64,000 bases of DNA from Peptococcaceae bacterium CEB3. GTDB lineage: Bacteria; Bacillota; Desulfitobacteriia; Desulfitobacteriales; Desulfitobacteriaceae. The translations under genes were made by a program, and so were the position numbers. How positions within the stretch are numbered: position 1 is the stretch's first letter; each line of letters starts with the position of its first letter. Positions 1 to 8,080 of the stretch are shown here, piece by piece. The notes under the pieces are model-generated. The model was not told the origin of the DNA, searched no databases, and saw nothing but the letters and a program-made list of their open reading frames with translations. Location of the stretch: contig LDXJ01000063.1 of NCBI GenBank assembly GCA_001029295.1, forward strand, positions 124,001-188,000, read 5' to 3'.

Positions 1-566
1 TTCCAGCGCCGGCGCCAGGCGGCGCGTTCGACAACCGGATCCGTCGAAGGAGTGAGTTCCCGGCCGTTATAAATAACCTCGATATTTTTTCCTCCCCGGG
101 CCGCAACCTCGGGCATCAGGGCTTTGGAGATGACGATTTGTCCTTGGCTCAACGGGAGGGTCAGCCGGTCAAGCCAGACCGCGGCGCGGGCGGTGCGCGC
201 AGACAAGTAGTCGCGGGCCAGGGAACTGTGCACGGTGGAGATATTAGGCAGGCCCAGCCAACGCCCGATCAGGCGCCCGAAAAGGTTGGCCCGCATGCCG
301 TGGCTGTGCAGGAGCGTCACGTTCTCAGAGCGAATCCAACGCACCAACTGAGGCCAAGGGCCGGGATCGGTTTTGCGACGCTGGGGAAACGTTTTCACCT
401 TCAACCCCCGGGCCGCGGCAGCTTCGCCCAGGGGCCCCGCGACGAGACAAGCCAGGAGCGGGGCGTAGCGTCGGCTGTCGAGGTGAGAAAGAAGGGTGAG
501 GACGTGCTGCTCCGCCCCACCTATTTCTCCTCCGCCGATAATATGTAAGACTCTGACTGGGCCCAT
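1..566 (-). CDS. Glycosyltransferase family 4, N-terminal part (cut by window start)
   Basis: The reverse strand is open from an ATG at 566 to the window edge (188 codons, no stop). The N-terminus reads [20 protein letters not shown], the GG-x-E glycine-rich start of GT-B fold family 4 glycosyltransferases, followed by a segment with [14 protein letters not shown] and [13 protein letters not shown], matching the N-terminal acceptor-binding Rossmann domain. The C-terminal nucleotide-sugar-binding domain lies outside the window. A purine-rich GGGAAGGGAAG stretch precedes the start. It is transcribed away from fabZ. The family transfers sugars onto lipid or polysaccharide acceptors; its substrate cannot be predicted. 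With the O-antigen-ligase-like gene nearby, a role in surface polysaccharide synthesis is an inference. Confidence 0.8.
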   Translation of the reverse strand, partial: MGPVRVLHIIGGGEIGGAEQHVLTLLSHLDSRRYAPLLACLVAGPLGEAAAARGLKVKTFPQRRKTDPGPWPQLVRWIRSENVTLLHSHGMRANLFGRLIGRWLGLPNISTVHSSLARDYLSARTARAAVWLDRLTLPLSQGQIVISKALMPEVAARGGKNIEVIYNGRELTPSTDPVVERAAWRRRW

Positions 567-713
567 GGAACATCTTCCCTTCCCGGAGAAATTGGGGTAT
601 ACTGGCAGTATGAGCGGAATAAGGTTAAAGAGGAGTCTTGCCCCTCTCGCACTATCATAAAGGAAGATGGCGCGATCGCGCAAGTCGGACGGGCTTCTAA
701 GGAGGATTTGTCA

Positions 714-1157
714 ATGTTGGACAGCAGGGAAATTCAGAAAATCATTCCCCATCGTTATCCTTTTCTCCTGGTTGATCGCATTTTGGAAATCGAGGGCAAC
801 AGGGCGGTGGGGATTAAGAATGTTTCGGCGAACGAGCCGTTTTTTCAGGGACATTTCCCCGGCTACCCGATTATGCCCGGAGTCCTGATCTTGGAGGCCA
901 TCGCCCAGGTGGGTGCGGTACTGGTCCTGAGACAGGAGAAGTTCGCGGGCTACATAGCCCTGTTTGCCGGGATGGATGACGTACATTTTAAGAAGCCGGT
1001 GTTTCCGGGGGATCAACTGCGCTTGGAGGCGGAGATGGTGAAATTTAAAGGACTGATTGGCATCGCGGAGGGAAGGGCCTATGTGGGTGAGGAATTGGCC
1101 GCCAGGGGGACTTTAAAATTCGCCTTGAGGCCGGGCACGGAGCCCTATGAAAAGTGA
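714..1157 (+). CDS. fabZ: 3-hydroxyacyl-ACP dehydratase FabZ
   Basis: FabZ removes water from (3R)-hydroxyacyl-ACP in the fatty acid elongation cycle in the cytoplasm. The 147-residue length is typical. The hot-dog fold signature is clear: [12 protein letters not shown] near residue 11, then [20 protein letters not shown] with catalytic His47 and Glu61. A TTG at 708 is in frame but lies only 2 bases after the GGAGG at 701-705, whereas the ATG at 714 is 8 bases away, so 714 is chosen. The gene overlaps the next one by 11 bases, which suggests co-transcription. Other fatty acid synthesis genes are not seen beside it. Confidence 0.95.
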   Translation: MLDSREIQKIIPHRYPFLLVDRILEIEGNRAVGIKNVSANEPFFQGHFPGYPIMPGVLILEAIAQVGAVLVLRQEKFAGYIALFAGMDDVHFKKPVFPGDQLRLEAEMVKFKGLIGIAEGRAYVGEELAARGTLKFALRPGTEPYEK

Positions 1158-3105
1158 CCCCGCCGGTGGGATAATATTTGATTCGAGCAGCCAAGCCAGG
1201 AGCAGCAAAGAGCATGCCCTGGTTTTTTTACTCTGGGCCGCTCTCCTGGCCCACGGCTTATTCTTTGCGCGGGATCTCTTGGCTTTGGCCTTGCTGCCGG
1301 GGCTGTACCTGCTCTTCCGGCGAGATGATCTCAGAGCAGCCTTTCACTCTTTGCGGGTTAAGCCAAGAGAGGGCACCTTGGAACTGACCGCCACTGATGC
1401 CCTGCTCCTGCTTATGTCCGGACTGTCCCTGACGGGCTTGTTGCACCCGGTTAAAGCGGAGGAGGGTTGGTTGGAGGCCATCCGCTTCCTTCTGTACTGG
1501 TTTGTTTACCGCTGGGGACGAGAGGCGGCCCGGAATTCAAAAGGAGAAGAACGGCTGATGAGGGCTGCCGGGTGGGCGGCTCTCGCCTTGGGAATTTCGG
1601 CCTGGCTGCCTTGGGCCGCACATGTCTGGCCCCCTCCGGGTCCGCCGGAGGCCGGCAGACTGAGTTCCTGGTTCGGCTATCCCAACGCCGCGGCGGCGTT
1701 CTTGGGTGCCGTTCTGCTGCTTCCGCGCATAGACATACGCCTGAAACTCGTTCTCATCCCGTTCTTCCTCAGCACCGGGTCCAGAGCCGGCCTGGCACTC
1801 TTCCTGGGCATTCTGGTTTTGCAAGGGCTTATAGCCTTGAAGTCCGGGGTAAAACCGTCACAAGCAGAGCCCGGACGGCGGACCCGTTGTGTCTTGTCAG
1901 AAAGTATAAACTTCCGGCGGGATGCGAACCTTGGCGTCCGCGGGCGCCTCGCCCGTTTGTTCGGCCGAAGCAAGCGGGGCGCCGGGCGAGGTTTCCTTGT
2001 GACGGTCGGTTTTCTGGCGGCAAGTGCGGTCTTATGCTGGCAGAGTGGACTCATCGGCCCGGCGGCTCCTTTCCACGGGGCTTGGGCGCACCTCGGCCGC
2101 TGGGCCATGTCGGACAGCGTTTGGGAGCGGATCTTGTATTTCCGGGACGGCCTGCGTCTCGCCGCCTCGGGGGGATTCCTGCCTCAGGCCGGAGGCTGGC
2201 TGGCTTTCCCGCTGGTGCAGCAAATACCGTATTGGGCGAGCGATCCCCATTGCAGCCTGATCCGGGTGTTGCTGAACCAGGGATGGCCCGGCCTTTTGTC
2301 CTTGACAGCCTGGAGCGCCTCCCGATTTCGGCAAATCGGGCGGACCGGCCTTTGGGGGGCCTGCGTTTTTTTGGCGCTGCACAGCTTAGTTGACGCGGAT
2401 TTCTCTTTTGCGGCTCTGGGTGTCTTGTTCTGGCTGCTCGTAGCCCTGGCCGAAGGCCGGGACCCGGCGGCGGAAAACCGCGGGCAAGGGGGAAGAAAGC
2501 GATGGGGTGAAAAGGAGGGGCACAGGCTGAGCAGCGCGAGGGTCAGGCCGGCCGGAATACGCGTTTTGCGCCCGGCTTTCCTGGAACCCGTTCTGGCTTT
2601 GCTCCTTTTCGCACCCGCGGGCGTCCTCCTGGCGGCGGGAGGGTTGCCGGCGGAGGCGGGCGTCATGGGTCGGCCTGGCGGGCCCCCGGACGCGGCCGTC
2701 TACTGCCGGGAGTTGACCCGGGCCCTCAGTTTGGACCGGACCAATGTCGGCTGGCGCAGGGAATTGGCTGAAACCGAGCTGCTACGGGGGGAAATCGCGC
2801 CGGGCCTGAACCAGGTTGAACGGGTTTTGGCCTGGCAAAAGTTCGACCTGGGGAGTTGGGAATGGGCGCAAAGCCTGGTTTGGCAGGCGGCGGAGCGGCA
2901 AAGGCGAGCGGGTACAGCTTCGAGCCGCGGGCTCTACCGTTGGGTGGCGGCGGTGCCCGCCCGGATTACCGCCATTGCCAGGACGGTTCCCGTCGCGGAA
3001 CGCGGCCACTGGCGGGGATATGCTTTATTCGTTCGTGACGATCCCCACATAGAACTTCTGGCACGATGTGCCGGGGATGTTTTACACAATCGGCCGCTTC
3101 CCTGA
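1147..3105 (+). CDS. O-antigen ligase/polymerase-like membrane protein
   Basis: A 652-residue integral membrane protein with many hydrophobic segments (for example residues 20-60, 85-120, 140-160, 185-225, 280-300, 390-440 and 475-495). The motif [17 protein letters not shown] near residue 209 resembles the core of the Wzy_C/O-antigen ligase family, whose members polymerise or ligate undecaprenyl-linked glycans at the outer face of the membrane. A long soluble tail from about residue 520 ([19 protein letters not shown]) looks helical and TPR-like. Two charged loops, about residues 235-280 and 435-475, are rich in Arg and Gly and poorly conserved-looking. It starts inside the end of fabZ. Assignment rests on topology and one motif, so family membership is likely but substrate is unknown. 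Confidence 0.6.
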   Translation: MKSDPAGGIIFDSSSQARSSKEHALVFLLWAALLAHGLFFARDLLALALLPGLYLLFRRDDLRAAFHSLRVKPREGTLELTATDALLLLMSGLSLTGLLHPVKAEEGWLEAIRFLLYWFVYRWGREAARNSKGEERLMRAAGWAALALGISAWLPWAAHVWPPPGPPEAGRLSSWFGYPNAAAAFLGAVLLLPRIDIRLKLVLIPFFLSTGSRAGLALFLGILVLQGLIALKSGVKPSQAEPGRRTRCVLSESINFRRDANLGVRGRLARLFGRSKRGAGRGFLVTVGFLAASAVLCWQSGLIGPAAPFHGAWAHLGRWAMSDSVWERILYFRDGLRLAASGGFLPQAGGWLAFPLVQQIPYWASDPHCSLIRVLLNQGWPGLLSLTAWSASRFRQIGRTGLWGACVFLALHSLVDADFSFAALGVLFWLLVALAEGRDPAAENRGQGGRKRWGEKEGHRLSSARVRPAGIRVLRPAFLEPVLALLLFAPAGVLLAAGGLPAEAGVMGRPGGPPDAAVYCRELTRALSLDRTNVGWRRELAETELLRGEIAPGLNQVERVLAWQKFDLGSWEWAQSLVWQAAERQRRAGTASSRGLYRWVAAVPARITAIARTVPVAERGHWRGYALFVRDDPHIELLARCAGDVLHNRPLP

Positions 3106-3188
3106 CCGAAATGTCGAACCGTGATCGACGCGGGGACAGCACTCCTTTGGCACCGGGTGCATACTCTGGTGAACAAAAGGGGTGATGC

Positions 3189-3530
3189 GTGGTGGCAGGG
3201 ACGGCTTTGCTTTGGCTGGCGGTGATTGTTTTGTGGTGGTTGGCAGGCGGTTGGGAATGGAACCTTCCTCAGGGCTGGCAGGAGGGCTTGAGCAGGTGGC
3301 GGTCAAAATTCGGCAATATGGCTACCCTCGACGTGCACGTGGAAATAGCGGATACGTCGGAACTGGAAGTGTACTATTGGCAGTTGCGGCAATCCCTGCG
3401 CCGGGAGGAGGCCAGGCGGCGAGAGCCTCTGCGGCCGCGGCTCATTGTCCGTGGCGGTGCCTGCGGGGGGTCGTTTTGCGAACGCCGCTTCAGGGGAGTG
3501 GAGTGCCTTTTTGCCGAGCCGCCGCGCTGA
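3189..3530 (+). CDS. Hypothetical small membrane-anchored protein before comFA
   Basis: A 113-residue ORF starting GTG GTG GCA, preceded by an AAGGGGTG site at about 3177-3184. Residues 3-21 form one hydrophobic, Trp-rich segment (LLWLAVIVLWWLAGGW), then a soluble region with acidic and Arg-rich stretches (SLRREEARRREPLR) and two cysteines near GGACGGSFC. I do not recognise a family. It ends 28 bases before comFA and so probably sits in the same transcript. High GC makes spurious ORFs common here, but the Shine-Dalgarno site and placement support a real gene. Confidence 0.5.
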   Translation: MVAGTALLWLAVIVLWWLAGGWEWNLPQGWQEGLSRWRSKFGNMATLDVHVEIADTSELEVYYWQLRQSLRREEARRREPLRPRLIVRGGACGGSFCERRFRGVECLFAEPPR

Positions 3531-3558
3531 GAGTGGAAAGTGTTGGGAGCGAACATAG

Positions 3559-5307
3559 ATGAGGTTTTTTCTGATTCTCAACCGGGACGGAGAAATCAGG
3601 CTCTCCCCGTTTGCGGAAGCGGACAGCCCCTCCGAGCAAGGTCTGGTCCTGAGTCAGCCTTTCCCGCTGGGTTTCCTCAGGGACGTTCTGAAAAGCCTGG
3701 GTCCGGGTTCGCCACACGGGATTGACCGGGAAACCCTTGGCCGGGATATTCTGCGGGCTGTGCGTGCCGGCTCGGAGCGGGAGGCCGCGGCCGGGACGCG
3801 GGGAGAACTGCTGCCGGAGTGGGGCCCGGCCGCTTGCCCTCCGAAGGACGCGGATGAAGAGTCCTACCGCGATTTCTGCCAGCGGGTCAGCGGGCGTCAA
3901 CTTCTGGGAGGGGACCTGAACCGCGTGGCCCGCGAAATGGCGGTCAGCCCAGAGCAAGTTTGGCGCTGGGCGGATCGCAGGGTGCGGAAAAGCCTGGCAG
4001 GCTGGTTTCCTGCCGTAAGCCGGCGGGAGGGAAAGTGGCTTTGCCGGCGTTGCGGCGAGGAGGCCAAAGAGTGGCCGGGCCAGTACGGGCCGGCGGCCAC
4101 CTGTCCGGAGTGTGCGGCTTTGGGAGCGGCAACTTCTCTGGAAGTCCTCTACCGTGATTATGGCTCATTGAGCGGCAATGCCCCGGCAAATTGCGATTTT
4201 GCTCCGCGCTGGCCGCTCACGGCGGCTCAGAGCGCGGCGGCCGAGGAGGTCCTTCGCTTTGTTGAGCGGGACGGAGAGAAGGAGGCCTTGGTTTGGGCGG
4301 CCTGTGGCGCGGGCAAGACGGAGATGTGTTTTCCGGCCGTCGCTTGGGCCCTGAGCCGAACGATCCCCGTCTTGTTCGCCGCGCCCCGGCAGGATGTGGT
4401 GCATGACGTGGCTCCCCGCCTGCGGCGTGATTTTCCGGGGCTGCCGGTACAGGTTCTCTCCGGCAGTGTTTCCCGCCATTATGAACCCGGTGTGCTGGTG
4501 CTGGCAACCACCCACCAGATCCTCCGCTTTTACCGGGCCTTCGGACTGGTTTTCCTGGACGAGATGGATGCTTTTCCTTACGCCGGGAACCGCATGCTGG
4601 CTTGGGGAGTCAGGCAGGCCATGCGGCCGGAAGGCAAACTTCTCTGGCTCAGCGCCACACCTTCCCGGGACGTCCTGGCCGGGGCCAAAAAGGGATCTAT
4701 TCCTTTAATCAGGCTCCCGGCCAGACATCATGGCCAACCGCTCCCCGTTCCGCACTGGGAGCGCCTGTCTCTTGACGGACGCGGCGGCTGCCCGGCAACG
4801 CTCTGTGAGAAGCTTAGGGATCTGGCGCGGCTGGGGCCGGTGCTGGTCTTTGTGCCCAAGATCTCCTGGGTGGCAGCGGTTTTGGCCGCTATCCGCCGCT
4901 GCCTGCCGGATTTGGCCGGTGAGGGCAGCTACAGTGCCGATCCCCGGCGCCGCGAAAAAATAGAGGGTCTGCGACAAGGAAGATACCGCTTTTTCGTCAC
5001 GACCTCGATCCTGGAACGCGGGGTTACCTTGCCGGGTGTCCAAGTGGCGGTGCTCGCGGCCGATCACCCGGTCTTTGACGAAAGGGCGTTGGTCCAAATG
5101 GCGGGCCGGGCGGGCAGAACCAAAGACTGCCCGGACGGACAGGTCGTTTTTTTCGCGGAGCGTGAGACCGCTTGTTTGAAAAAGGCCAGACGCTGGATTG
5201 AAGAGCAGAACCGTTTTGCCCGGGAAGAGGGGCTGCTCGCTTCTCCGACCCAGTCAGCCGGGGAACTCAATTCTTCGGGGCAGACGTCCGCATCACCAAG
5301 GCGGTAA
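3559..5307 (+). CDS. comFA: ComFA-like DNA uptake helicase
   Basis: A 582-residue superfamily 2 helicase of the ComFA type, the cytosolic ATP-driven motor thought to pull single-stranded DNA through the ComEC channel during natural competence. Visible elements in order: a poorly conserved N-terminal region, a four-cysteine zinc ribbon (CRRCGEE at about 161 and CPEC at about 181), Walker A CGAGKTE near 250, DEMD box near 334, SATPS near 371, and the C-terminal motif VI QMAGRAGRTKDCPDG near 514. ComFC follows 75 bases downstream, the usual partner. The start ATG follows GGGAG by about 10 bases. The N-terminal 140 residues are longer than the core family and have no motif I can name. Confidence 0.88.
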   Translation: MRFFLILNRDGEIRLSPFAEADSPSEQGLVLSQPFPLGFLRDVLKSLGPGSPHGIDRETLGRDILRAVRAGSEREAAAGTRGELLPEWGPAACPPKDADEESYRDFCQRVSGRQLLGGDLNRVAREMAVSPEQVWRWADRRVRKSLAGWFPAVSRREGKWLCRRCGEEAKEWPGQYGPAATCPECAALGAATSLEVLYRDYGSLSGNAPANCDFAPRWPLTAAQSAAAEEVLRFVERDGEKEALVWAACGAGKTEMCFPAVAWALSRTIPVLFAAPRQDVVHDVAPRLRRDFPGLPVQVLSGSVSRHYEPGVLVLATTHQILRFYRAFGLVFLDEMDAFPYAGNRMLAWGVRQAMRPEGKLLWLSATPSRDVLAGAKKGSIPLIRLPARHHGQPLPVPHWERLSLDGRGGCPATLCEKLRDLARLGPVLVFVPKISWVAAVLAAIRRCLPDLAGEGSYSADPRRREKIEGLRQGRYRFFVTTSILERGVTLPGVQVAVLAADHPVFDERALVQMAGRAGRTKDCPDGQVVFFAERETACLKKARRWIEEQNRFAREEGLLASPTQSAGELNSSGQTSASPRR

Positions 5308-5382
5308 CATCAGAGCAGGCAAATAGGCGAGCGTCACAAGTGCCGAACGAATCTTGGAACTGAGCATTTTCGGAAAGAAGGT

Positions 5383-6126
5383 TTGACGAGGTTGAGAAAC
5401 CCGCGGACGAGCGGCCCGGCGGACCTAATCCGCCTGGTCTGGTATTGGGAAAGAACCTGCGCGGTTTGCGGCGCGGAGGAGGGCCCCCTATGCCCGCACT
5501 GTCTGAAGGAATATTTTTGTCCTGAGCTGGGCCGCTGCCGCAGCTGCGGGAAACTCATTCCCGGAGGGGAACTTTGCCGGGATTGCCGTGCCGGGCGGGG
5601 TCCGGTCGGGTTGGATGGGTGCCGGGCCTGGGGCCACTACGCCGGTTTGTGGAAGAACTTTATTTGGGAAGTAAAATTTAAAGCTCAACCTTGGCGCCTG
5701 CAAGAGATTGCCGGGTCCTTTTCAGCCTGGGCCTGCCGGGAACTGCCCCCGGCCGACGGCGTCGTCCCGGTCCCGCTGCATTCGGAGCGGCTGGCCGAAA
5801 GAGGCTTTAACCAGGCCGAGGTCATTGCCTCCCTTCTTCACTGGGAACTGGGGCTGCCCATTCTCACCGGGGCTCTGATCCGGACGATGCCGACCGCCTC
5901 CCAGGTCGGTTTAAGCCGGCGGGAGAGGCTGCACAATTTGGGTCAGGCCTTTGCCGTTCCCGAAGTGGCCGCGGTCCGGGGCCGGGACCTCTGGCTGGTT
6001 GACGATGTGACCACCACAGGGGCGACTTTGCAGGCCTGTGCCCTTGCTCTCAAGCGGGCAGGAGCCCGTTTTGTCTACGGACTTTGCCTCGCCGGCGGAA
6101 AAGAGCTTGTTCAAGAGGAAGATTAA
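5383..6126 (+). CDS. comFC: ComFC-type phosphoribosyltransferase-fold protein
   Basis: A 247-residue ComFC/GntX family protein, partner of ComFA in transformation. Two zinc-binding modules lie at the N-terminus (CAVCGAEEGPLCPHC from residue 26 and CRSCGKLIPGGELCRDC from residue 52), followed by a PRTase domain with VPVPLHSERLAERGFNQA and the PRPP loop LWLVDDVTTTGAT near residue 204. The start is uncertain: the TTG at 5383 has AAGAAGG only one base upstream, while a second in-frame TTG at 5392 sits about 10 bases from it. The gene 3' end carries the promoter of the next gene. Confidence 0.88.
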   Translation: MTRLRNPRTSGPADLIRLVWYWERTCAVCGAEEGPLCPHCLKEYFCPELGRCRSCGKLIPGGELCRDCRAGRGPVGLDGCRAWGHYAGLWKNFIWEVKFKAQPWRLQEIAGSFSAWACRELPPADGVVPVPLHSERLAERGFNQAEVIASLLHWELGLPILTGALIRTMPTASQVGLSRRERLHNLGQAFAVPEVAAVRGRDLWLVDDVTTTGATLQACALALKRAGARFVYGLCLAGGKELVQEED

Positions 6127-6135
6127 GGCTATAAT
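6107..6135 (+). promoter_or_regulatory. Putative sigma-A promoter for the zinc-ribbon gene
   Basis: TTGTTC and TATAAT separated by 17 bases, with the perfect -10 hexamer at 6130-6135 just after the comFC stop. It would give a leader of about 50 bases before the 6190 start. Confidence 0.6.
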
Positions 6136-6189
6136 AGAGCTGGATAGGCAACATGCCCGTCACATTATGAGGTAAGGGGAATATTTTTC

Positions 6190-6480
6190 ATGGCCTTTGA
6201 AGACAAAGAACTGGTGTGTAAAGACTGCGGAGCAACCTTCATCTTTACTGCGGGAGAACAAGAGTTTTATGCGGAAAAGGGTTTTGAACATGAACCTCTG
6301 CGCTGCCGCGATTGCCGCAGTGCGCGCAAAACAGCACGCAACGGAGGCGAGGCTAAATCACGGGAGATGTACACCGTGGTTTGTGCCGATTGTGGCATAG
6401 AGACGCAGGTGCCGTTCCAACCGACGGCTGACCGGCCGGTGTATTGCCGTGAATGCTATCAGCGCCATCGCTTGGGTTAG
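6190..6480 (+). CDS. CxxC-type zinc-ribbon protein
   Basis: A 96-residue protein with two zinc ribbons in tandem. The first has CKDCG at residues 10-14 and CRDC at 39-42. The second has CADCG at about 67 and CRECYQRH near 88. This is the probable zinc-ribbon / CxxC-x17-CxxC family common in Firmicutes and of unknown biochemical role; a nucleic acid or protein contact role is only an inference. It has its own promoter and is followed by a strong terminator, so it seems to be a monocistronic gene. ATG 6190 follows GAGGTAAGGGGA. Confidence 0.85.
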   Translation: MAFEDKELVCKDCGATFIFTAGEQEFYAEKGFEHEPLRCRDCRSARKTARNGGEAKSREMYTVVCADCGIETQVPFQPTADRPVYCRECYQRHRLG

Positions 6481-6512
6481 CCTTAATTTGGCTCAACGGC
6501 AGGCAAGGCAGG

Positions 6513-6549
6513 AAAAAAGAAGCGCCGGCGGGTGCAGCGCTTCTTTTTT
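6513..6549 (+). terminator. Rho-independent terminator after the zinc-ribbon gene
   Basis: The arms AAAAAAGAAGCGC (6513-6525) and GCGCTTCTTTTTT (6537-6549) pair perfectly around an 11-base loop. The A-tract and T-tract make it bidirectional in form. Confidence 0.9.
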
Positions 6550-6750
6550 CGTACCTTTGGGCACATTCATACCCTAAAGTTCAGCGTGCATCAGAAATTC
6601 GGTGTGCATCGTTTAAAGAGCCTGTCCAGTGGTTATCCTTTAGGAGAGGCAGTTCCATGGGAAGGCGGAAGTTGAGACTTAAGGCAATAACCGGCGGAAA
6701 CGCCGCTGCCGCTCTTCGGGGACTGCAAAATTCAAGGAGGTTGTTTTTTT

Positions 6751-6948
6751 GTGGTAGGCAAGGTTAAGTGGTTTAGTAAACAAAAAGGGTACGGATTCAT
6801 CGAGCAGGAGGACGGAACGGATGTTTTTGTTCATTACGCATCAGTAGTCGGTGAAGGGTTTCGCACCCTGGAGGAAGGCCAAGCGGTTGAGTTTGACGTG
6901 GTCCAGGGTCCGCGGGGCAATCAGGCGGCCAACGTAACCGTTCAGTGA
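6751..6948 (+). CDS. Cold shock protein (CspA family)
   Basis: A 65-residue single cold-shock domain, an OB-fold RNA chaperone. The RNP1-like motif KGYGFIEQ and RNP2-like VFVHYASV are both present ([18 protein letters not shown]). The GTG start at 6751 lies 10 bases after a perfect AAGGAGG at 6734-6740. The preceding 200 bases after the terminator (6550-6750) form a long untranslated leader, as is usual for cold shock mRNAs; no promoter hexamers stand out there. A 36-codon ORF beginning ATGGGAAGGCGG at about 6657 lies within the leader, but there is no evidence it is translated. Confidence 0.95.
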   Translation: MVGKVKWFSKQKGYGFIEQEDGTDVFVHYASVVGEGFRTLEEGQAVEFDVVQGPRGNQAANVTVQ

Positions 6949-7012
6949 CGTTTCCTGCTTCTTGGCCTTATGACAAAGTGAATCAAGCCGAGCAGTCCGG
7001 ATGGCTGAGCTG

Positions 7013-7048
7013 CCGAAGAGGGAAGCGCGCAAGCGTTTCCCTCTTCGG
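7013..7048 (+). terminator. Hairpin terminator after the cold shock gene
   Basis: CCGAAGAGGGAA (7013-7024) pairs perfectly with TTCCCTCTTCGG (7037-7048), a 12-bp stem with 12-base loop. The following T-run is short (TTCG), so termination may be partial. Confidence 0.65.
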
Positions 7049-7136
7049 TTCGATCCATTCACTGAACCCATGTACCCGTAACGAGCCCTATACCTACATG
7101 CTGCCGGGCGGAGGGTATTTTTCCGATGAAAAGAGC

Positions 7137-7163
7137 AGGATTTTTTTCGGATATAGGGAATAG
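7137..7163 (+). promoter_or_regulatory. Candidate SigH-type promoter for hpf
   Basis: AGGATTT at 7137-7143 and GGGAATAG at 7156-7163 resemble the sigma-H pattern (AGGA-W-W-T, then GAAT about 12-14 bases later). The hpf orthologue of Bacillus subtilis (yvyD) is known to have sigma-H and sigma-B promoters. A TATACT at 7164-7169 could alternatively be a sigma-A -10 element, but there is no -35 match upstream of it. Confidence 0.35.
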
Positions 7164-7201
7164 TATACTCGTACGCCAGGTTAAGAAGGGGGTTGTAATC
7201 G

Positions 7202-7726
7202 ATGAATATTTTAATTCGCGGCAAACACATCGAGGTAACCGATGCACTCAAAGACTATGTCACAAAAAGGGTAAGTAAGCTGGAAAAATACTCGGATGAA
7301 TTCCAGGATGTGCAAGTCACCCTTTTGGTGGAGAGGGATCGGCACCGGGTAGAGGTCACGGCCCCAATTAACGGTATGATTTTGCGCGGGGAAGAAGAAA
7401 CATCTGATATGTATCAGTCGATCGACATGGTCTTGGAGAAACTTGAACGTCAGATTGACAAATATCGGACCCGGATCAACAAGCGTTTGCGCACGAAGGT
7501 CCTGAAAGACCATGAGCCCGAGCATCCCGCGGTCGAGGAGGAACATGAAAACGTCGTCCGGAACAAGAAGTTTCAAGCGAAACCGATGTCGGTGGATGAA
7601 GCGATTATGCAAATGAATCTCGTTGGGCATACGTTTTTTGTTTTTACGGACGCGGACACCCACCAAATGAACGTGGTTTACCGGCGTAAGAACGGAGATT
7701 ACGGTCTGCTGGAACCGGAAAGGTAA
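7202..7726 (+). CDS. hpf: Ribosome hibernation promoting factor, long form
   Basis: A 174-residue long-form HPF that binds the 30S decoding region and dimerises 70S ribosomes into inactive 100S particles in stationary phase. The N-terminal S30AE domain (MNILIRGKHIEVTDALKDYV) covers about residues 1-105. A charged linker follows, then the C-terminal dimerisation domain (KPMSVDEAIMQMNLVGHTFFVF, residues about 120-174). It stands alone upstream of secA, as in many Firmicutes, and has a terminator directly after it. Confidence 0.95.
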   Translation: MNILIRGKHIEVTDALKDYVTKRVSKLEKYSDEFQDVQVTLLVERDRHRVEVTAPINGMILRGEEETSDMYQSIDMVLEKLERQIDKYRTRINKRLRTKVLKDHEPEHPAVEEEHENVVRNKKFQAKPMSVDEAIMQMNLVGHTFFVFTDADTHQMNVVYRRKNGDYGLLEPER

Positions 7727-7738
7727 CAATAAGACGAG

Positions 7739-7768
7739 GAAGGGCCTGCCGCCGGGGCGGGCCCTTTT
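7739..7768 (+). terminator. Rho-independent terminator after hpf
   Basis: GAAGGGCC and GGGCCCTTTTCC arms around GCCGCCGGGGC, followed by TTTT. It lies 13 bases after the hpf stop. Confidence 0.8.
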
Positions 7769-7773
7769 CCGGT

Positions 7774-7815
7774 TCTTACTCTTACTCTTATTGTCATTGC
7801 CATTGTAACTGTCTC
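7774..7815. repeat. Degenerate hexamer repeat upstream of secA
   Basis: Seven consecutive 6-base units in register: TCTTAC, TCTTAC, TCTTAT, TGTCAT, TGCCAT, TGTAAC, TGTCTC. The first two are identical and later ones drift while keeping T at position 1 and a pyrimidine/A pattern. Confidence 0.6.
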
Positions 7816-7826
7816 ATCGGCGTCCG

Positions 7827-7873
7827 GTGACTATTCAGGCACGGCACTGATCCTCATGCCTCTGAATAGTTAC
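7827..7873 (+). other. Long inverted repeat in the hpf-secA gap
   Basis: GTGACTATTCAGGCA (7827-7841) can pair with TGCCTCTGAATAGTTAC (7857-7873) with one mismatch and a 2-base bulge. No T-run follows, so it is not a standard terminator. GGCGTCCG occurs just outside both arms as a direct repeat. Confidence 0.6.
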
Positions 7874-7925
7874 GGCGTCCGTGAGGATGGACAGTTTGAA
7901 CAGTCCGCACAGTCCGCGCGCCGCC

Positions 7926-7954
7926 TTGCGGTCACTTGCGTATGATGTTACAAT
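7926..7954 (+). promoter_or_regulatory. Possible secA promoter
   Basis: TTGCGG and TACAAT separated by 17 bases. The -10 hexamer matches 5 of 6, the -35 only TTG. The decamer repeat begins right after it and would form the start of the secA leader. Confidence 0.4.
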
Positions 7955-7956
7955 AA

Positions 7957-8006
7957 ACTGATGTAAAGCGATGTAAACTGATGTAAACCGATGTATACTG
8001 ATGTAC
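7957..8006. repeat. Decamer direct repeat in the secA leader
   Basis: Five to six consecutive 10-base units of the form ATGTAAASYG: ATGTAAAGCG, ATGTAAACTG, ATGTAAACCG, ATGTATACTG, ATGTACGTGG, preceded by a partial unit TAAACTG. The spacing is exactly 10 bases. Confidence 0.8.
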
Positions 8007-8080
8007 GTGGCGACCCGGAAACGGCGGAACGTTGACGGGCGGAACGGGTCGAACGGTGGGAGAAAGGGTGGTTCTCGGTC

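Noticed and set aside
6657-6767. 36-codon ORF in the cold shock gene leader
   Set aside because: It overlaps the real ribosome site and start of the csp gene, and nothing beyond a weak purine run supports translation.
7957-8006. Decamer tract considered as a CRISPR array
   Set aside because: Units are 10 bases with no spacers; no cas genes are in the window. No CRISPR array was seen anywhere.
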